From NCBI GenBank assembly GCA_015222855.1, contig JADFWA010000198.1, forward strand, positions 1 to 8,988: DNA of 8,988 nt, read 5' to 3'. The stretch is from Pseudomonadota bacterium (lineage in GTDB: Bacteria > Desulfobacterota > Syntrophia > Syntrophales > JADFWA01). The position numbers and the translations under genes were made by a program. Each line of letters opens with the position of its first letter. Positions within the stretch are counted from its first letter, which is position 1. The notes below the pieces were generated by a model, which was not told where the DNA came from, did no database searches, and saw nothing but the letters and a program-made list of their open reading frames with translations. Shown here one piece after another: positions 7,561 through 8,988 of this stretch.

Positions 7561-7592
7561 AACTTTGAACTTTGAACTTTGAACTTTGAACT
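7561..7592. repeat. Tandem heptamer repeat, unit AACTTTG, about 4.6 copies
   Basis: Four perfect copies of AACTTTG (7561-7588) are followed by a partial AACT. The array fills most of the 58-nt gap between the flavoprotein stop and the ATG of the NuoG-like gene and ends 8 nt before the Shine-Dalgarno site. It resembles the short tandem heptanucleotide repeats described in spacers of cyanobacteria and other bacteria. Copy number may vary by slippage. Confidence 0.97.
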
Positions 7593-7599
7593 CGATTAT

Positions 7600-7604
7600 G
7601 GGGA
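7600..7604 (+). promoter_or_regulatory. Shine-Dalgarno site that sets the start of the NuoG-like gene
   Basis: GGGGA lies 5 nt before ATG 7610. It decides against the in-frame TTG at 7586, which lies inside the heptamer array, and against ATG 7598, which overlaps the site. Confidence 0.65.
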
Positions 7605-7609
7605 TTACA

Positions 7610-8317
7610 ATGGTAAACATAATTATAGACGGACGTAAGGTCAAGGCAAACGAAGGGTCTACAATATTGCAAAATGCCAGGGAATTGAAATTAGATATCC
7701 CTACCCTCTGCTATCATGAAGAACTGAGTCCCTTTGGTTCCTGCCGCTTGTGTACGGTGGAAGTGAAGACAAACGGTAAGTGGAAGTTCACAACCTCATG
7801 CGATACCGTAGTCGAAGAGGGGATGGAGATAAAAACAGATTCAGATAAAGTGAAAGAAAGCAGGAAACTGGCAGCGGAACTCTTTTATTATAAGTACCCT
7901 ACAACTGAATCGGTTCAGGATGTGGCCCGGAAGCTGGGGGTCGAGGTGTCAGAGGCAAAAGCAGACGGCCATGATTGTATCCTTTGTGGATTGTGTGTGA
8001 GGGCGTGCAGGGAGATAGTTGACGTTAGCGCGCTTACATTCAAGGACAGGGGACTTGGCCGTGATATAGATGAACCTGAAATTCAATTCGATCCGAAACT
8101 CTGTATAGGTTGCGGTTCCTGTGCCTATGTCTGTCCGACCGGATATGTGAAGATGGAGACGGTTGCCGACAAACGGATTATCTGGGATAAGGCTTTCAAG
8201 ATGGCAGCCTGCAGTGTATGCGGAAAATATTTCGCCCCGCAGGATCAGCTTGAATATATAAGCAGGAAAACAGGTGTATCGGTGAGCAAGCTGTCAACAT
8301 GTGTAGATTGTAGATAA
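7610..8317 (+). CDS. NuoG/HndD N-terminal-like iron-sulfur protein ([2Fe-2S] + two [4Fe-4S])
   Basis: This is a 235-residue electron-transfer protein related to the N-terminal part of NADH dehydrogenase subunit G. Residues 1-80 form a plant-type [2Fe-2S] domain with Cys34, Cys45, Cys48 and Cys64 (CYHEELSPFGSCRLC). Two [4Fe-4S] motifs follow: CILCGLCVRAC (Cys123, 126, 129, 133) and CIGCGSCAYVC (Cys165, 168, 171, 175). The His-Cys cluster domain that normally lies between these in NuoG and HndD is not visible. In its place is a linker of about 40 residues (85-118), YYKYPTTESVQDVARKLG. There is no molybdopterin-like or hydrogenase domain. The C-terminus carries two CxxC pairs (Cys201/204, Cys231/234) that could bind zinc or a further cluster. 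I chose ATG 7610 because of the GGGGA site and because MVNIIIDGRKV is a natural family start. It is the last gene of the por run and the likely partner of the preceding flavoprotein. Confidence 0.85.
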   Translation: MVNIIIDGRKVKANEGSTILQNARELKLDIPTLCYHEELSPFGSCRLCTVEVKTNGKWKFTTSCDTVVEEGMEIKTDSDKVKESRKLAAELFYYKYPTTESVQDVARKLGVEVSEAKADGHDCILCGLCVRACREIVDVSALTFKDRGLGRDIDEPEIQFDPKLCIGCGSCAYVCPTGYVKMETVADKRIIWDKAFKMAACSVCGKYFAPQDQLEYISRKTGVSVSKLSTCVDCR

Positions 8318-8329
8318 ACATAAACTATC

Positions 8330-8360
8330 GGCTAAGGGCTAAGGGTGAAGGGCTAAAGGG
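8330..8360. repeat. Degenerate tandem heptamer repeat, unit GGCTAAG, four copies
   Basis: Successive 7-mers read GGCTAAG, GGCTAAG, GGTGAAG and GGCTAAA, followed by GGG. The array lies 12 nt after the stop of the NuoG-like gene. Unit length equals that of the 7561-7592 array but the sequence differs, so the last gene of the operon is bracketed by two heptamer arrays. Confidence 0.85.
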
Positions 8361-8385
8361 TTCTTCCTCTTGTCCTTGGCTTTTT
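8352..8385 (+). terminator. Possible weak intrinsic terminator of the por operon
   Basis: GCTAAAGG (8352-8359) can pair with CCTTGGC (8374-8380) if one A is bulged and one G-T pair is allowed. The 14-nt loop is large, and the stem is followed directly by TTTTT (8381-8385). The left arm is made of the last heptamer copy. The stem is short, so termination may be inefficient and transcription could run on into the tRNA. Confidence 0.25.
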
Positions 8386-8396
8386 ACTTTAAATAT

Positions 8397-8472
8397 TCCC
8401 CAGTAGCTCAGCTGGTAGAGCAAATGGCTGTTAACCATTGGGTCCGTGGTTCGAGTCCGCGCTGGGGAGCCA
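8397..8472 (+). tRNA. tRNA-Asn (anticodon GUU), CCA encoded
   Basis: A full 76-nt cloverleaf folds by eye. The acceptor stem TCCCCAG/CTGGGGA has seven pairs. The D stem is GCTC/GAGC with loop AGCTGGTA. The anticodon stem AATGG/CCATT encloses loop CTGTTAA with anticodon GTT at 8430-8432. The variable loop has five bases, and the T stem CGTGG/CCGCG (one G-T) encloses TTCGAGT. Discriminator G8469 is followed by a genomic CCA at 8470-8472. GUU decodes both Asn codons. I see no convincing promoter directly upstream, so it may be processed from a longer transcript. An intrinsic terminator follows. Confidence 0.98.
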
Positions 8473-8480
8473 GAATATTA

Positions 8481-8520
8481 AAGGCTCAATCTGAAAAGAT
8501 TGGGCCTTATTATTATATGA
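8481..8520 (+). terminator. Intrinsic terminator after tRNA-Asn
   Basis: GGCTCAATCT (8483-8492) pairs with AGATTGGGCC (8497-8506) over ten base pairs, including one G-T, around a GAAA tetraloop. AA/TT (8481-8482 with 8507-8508) extends the stem. A T-rich tail follows from 8507. It starts 9 nt after the tRNA CCA end. Confidence 0.8.
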
Positions 8521-8527
8521 GTTTCCA

Positions 8528-8731
8528 ATGTGGTATGTATATATCTGTGACAAAAAAGGTCAGCTCTACACCGGAATAACAACTGACTTAGAGCATCGAA
8601 TGAAACAGCATCAGGCAAATCTACTTTATTCCGAAGCTTATGAAAATAAGCATGAGGCAGCCATAAGGGAGCATCAAATTAAAGGGTGGCGTCGGGAAAA
8701 GAAGATAAATCTGATCAAGAAAGGATATTAG
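8528..8731 (+). CDS. Short GIY-YIG nuclease-family protein with apparent internal deletion
   Basis: This is a 67-residue member of the small GIY-YIG (UvrC N-terminal/YhbQ-like) group. MWYVYICDKKGQLYTG carries the two strand motifs (VYI at 4-6, YTG at 14-16), followed by the LEHRMKQH helix with the expected catalytic Arg24 and His28, and then AIREHQIKGWRREKKINLI with the metal-binding Glu48. Family members usually have about 15-20 residues between that His and the LLYSE-like strand, often a G-K-x-x-Y-T-x-x-R-x-P segment. Here HQAN runs straight into LLYSEAY, so the region seems to be missing in frame. Activity is therefore uncertain although the catalytic positions remain. No good Shine-Dalgarno precedes ATG 8528, and the gene begins right behind the tRNA terminator, so expression is doubtful. 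It could be a decaying copy. Cellular roles of this small subgroup are poorly defined. Confidence 0.7.
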   Translation: MWYVYICDKKGQLYTGITTDLEHRMKQHQANLLYSEAYENKHEAAIREHQIKGWRREKKINLIKKGY

Positions 8732-8757
8732 GTCTGTGGGTGAGCTTGCCATGGGTA

Positions 8758-8771
8758 TTGCTGATCAGCAA
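8758..8771. repeat. 14-bp perfect palindrome between convergent genes
   Basis: TTGCTGA and TCAGCAA join without a spacer around a central GATC. It lies between the stops of the convergent GIY-YIG and DUF4143 genes. As RNA it could form only a 5-bp stem with a GATC loop and has no following T-run on either strand, so it is a weak terminator at best. GTGAG (8740-8744) and CTCAC (8776-8780) flank it as an outer pair. Confidence 0.55.
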
Positions 8772-8784
8772 AAATCTCACGGGA

Positions 8785-8988
8785 CTATGCCTGCGATTCC
8801 GGAAGGTTGAGCAGGAAGCGCCATACCGGCACAACATCTATCTTCCCGGCGTCGACTTTTATCTCTTCCTCTTCATTCCGCGTTACAATCGTACCGGTCT
8901 TCAGACCCAACTCAGCCATGGCTTCGCTCAAAGCCGTTACTTCCCGTTTCCTGGTTTGTGGTCCGGCCATTGATTCACAAACCTGGAC
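8785..8988 (-). CDS. C-terminal end of a DUF4143/AAA_14-type ATP-binding protein (partial)
   Basis: This is an open frame on the minus strand that enters from the right edge and ends at TAG 8787-8785, giving 67 residues. The visible part reads VQVCESMAGPQTRKREVTAL, then a helix AMAELGLKTG, TIVTRNEEEEI, and KVDAGKIDVVPVWRFLL. I recognise this as the usual C-terminus of the large family of predicted P-loop ATPases with an N-terminal AAA_14 domain and a C-terminal DUF4143 domain, normally about 380-450 residues. The Met codon at 8970-8968 is internal, because the family pattern continues upstream of it (VQVCES) to the window edge. These ATPases are scattered, often transferred, and of unknown cellular role. 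The ATPase motifs lie outside the window, so the gene may or may not be intact. It converges on the GIY-YIG gene with 53 nt between the stops. Confidence 0.7.
   Translation of the reverse strand, partial: VQVCESMAGPQTRKREVTALSEAMAELGLKTGTIVTRNEEEEIKVDAGKIDVVPVWRFLLNLPESQA

Noticed and set aside
7586..7609. TTG or ATG starts at 7586 and 7598 for the NuoG-like gene
   Set aside because: The TTG lies inside the heptamer array, and ATG 7598 has no site of its own and overlaps the GGGGA that serves ATG 7610.
7561..8360. Heptamer arrays as a CRISPR-like structure
   Set aside because: Units are 7 bp with no spacers between them, and no cas genes are present.
8370..8396. A dedicated promoter for tRNA-Asn using TTGTCC and an AT-rich -10
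   Set aside because: Any -10 at proper spacing would start transcription inside the mature tRNA.
8370..8579. Plus-strand open frame of 69 codons with a peptide like VAQLVEQMAVNHWVRGSSPR
   Set aside because: It is the tRNA-Asn gene read as protein, a well-known false prediction; it also crosses the terminator and overlaps the GIY-YIG gene in another frame.
8686..8973. Plus-strand open frame of 95 codons over the right end
   Set aside because: It overlaps the GIY-YIG gene and lies opposite the DUF4143 C-terminus, which has recognisable family sequence; the plus frame has none.

Overview
The window reads as ordinary chromosomal DNA of a strictly anaerobic bacterium. The most likely source is a member of the former Deltaproteobacteria (Desulfobacterota, for example a Syntrophales-like lineage). 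This rests on the dnaX-ybaB-recR order, an oxygen-sensitive two-subunit class I fumarase, an archaeal-type four-subunit 2-oxoacid:ferredoxin oxidoreductase, and a GltD/NuoF hybrid flavoprotein of a kind known from Geobacter-like organisms. The lineage is inferred from style and gene content, not from a database match.

Layout. (1) 1-1111: the 3' end of dnaX, then ybaB (nucleoid-associated protein) and recR (recombination mediator), a classic DNA-maintenance operon. (2) 1116-2536: the two subunits of an iron-sulfur fumarate hydratase, starting only 4 nt after recR and probably cotranscribed with it. (3) 2537-2629: an AT-rich intergenic stretch with a consensus -35 box and a perfect 9-bp inverted repeat, probably the control region of the next operon. 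(4) 2630-8317: six same-strand genes. These are the gamma, delta, alpha and beta subunits of a pyruvate-type 2-oxoacid:ferredoxin oxidoreductase, then a 634-residue flavoprotein and a 235-residue NuoG-like iron-sulfur protein. (5) 8330-8508: a degenerate heptamer repeat, a possible terminator, a tRNA-Asn(GUU) with encoded CCA, and a clear intrinsic terminator. (6) 8528-8988: a small GIY-YIG protein that seems to lack an internal segment and, convergent to it, the C-terminal end of a DUF4143-type ATPase that runs off the window.

How the genes work together. The fumarase interconverts fumarate and malate. The Por enzyme interconverts acetyl-CoA + CO2 and pyruvate using low-potential electrons. 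The two extra genes carry a NuoF-type cluster domain, a GltD-type FAD/NAD(P)H module, and a NuoG-type [2Fe-2S] plus two [4Fe-4S] set. They look like a soluble wire between the Por clusters and NAD(P)(H). The most interesting hypothesis here is that 2630-8317 encodes one six-subunit 2-oxoacid:NAD(P)+ oxidoreductase, comparable in design to the phenylglyoxylate:NAD+ oxidoreductase of Azoarcus but with a different electron module.

Two different 7-bp tandem repeats bracket the last gene of that operon. No CRISPR array, insertion sequence, prophage gene or rRNA is visible. No stretch longer than 300 bases lacks a gene.
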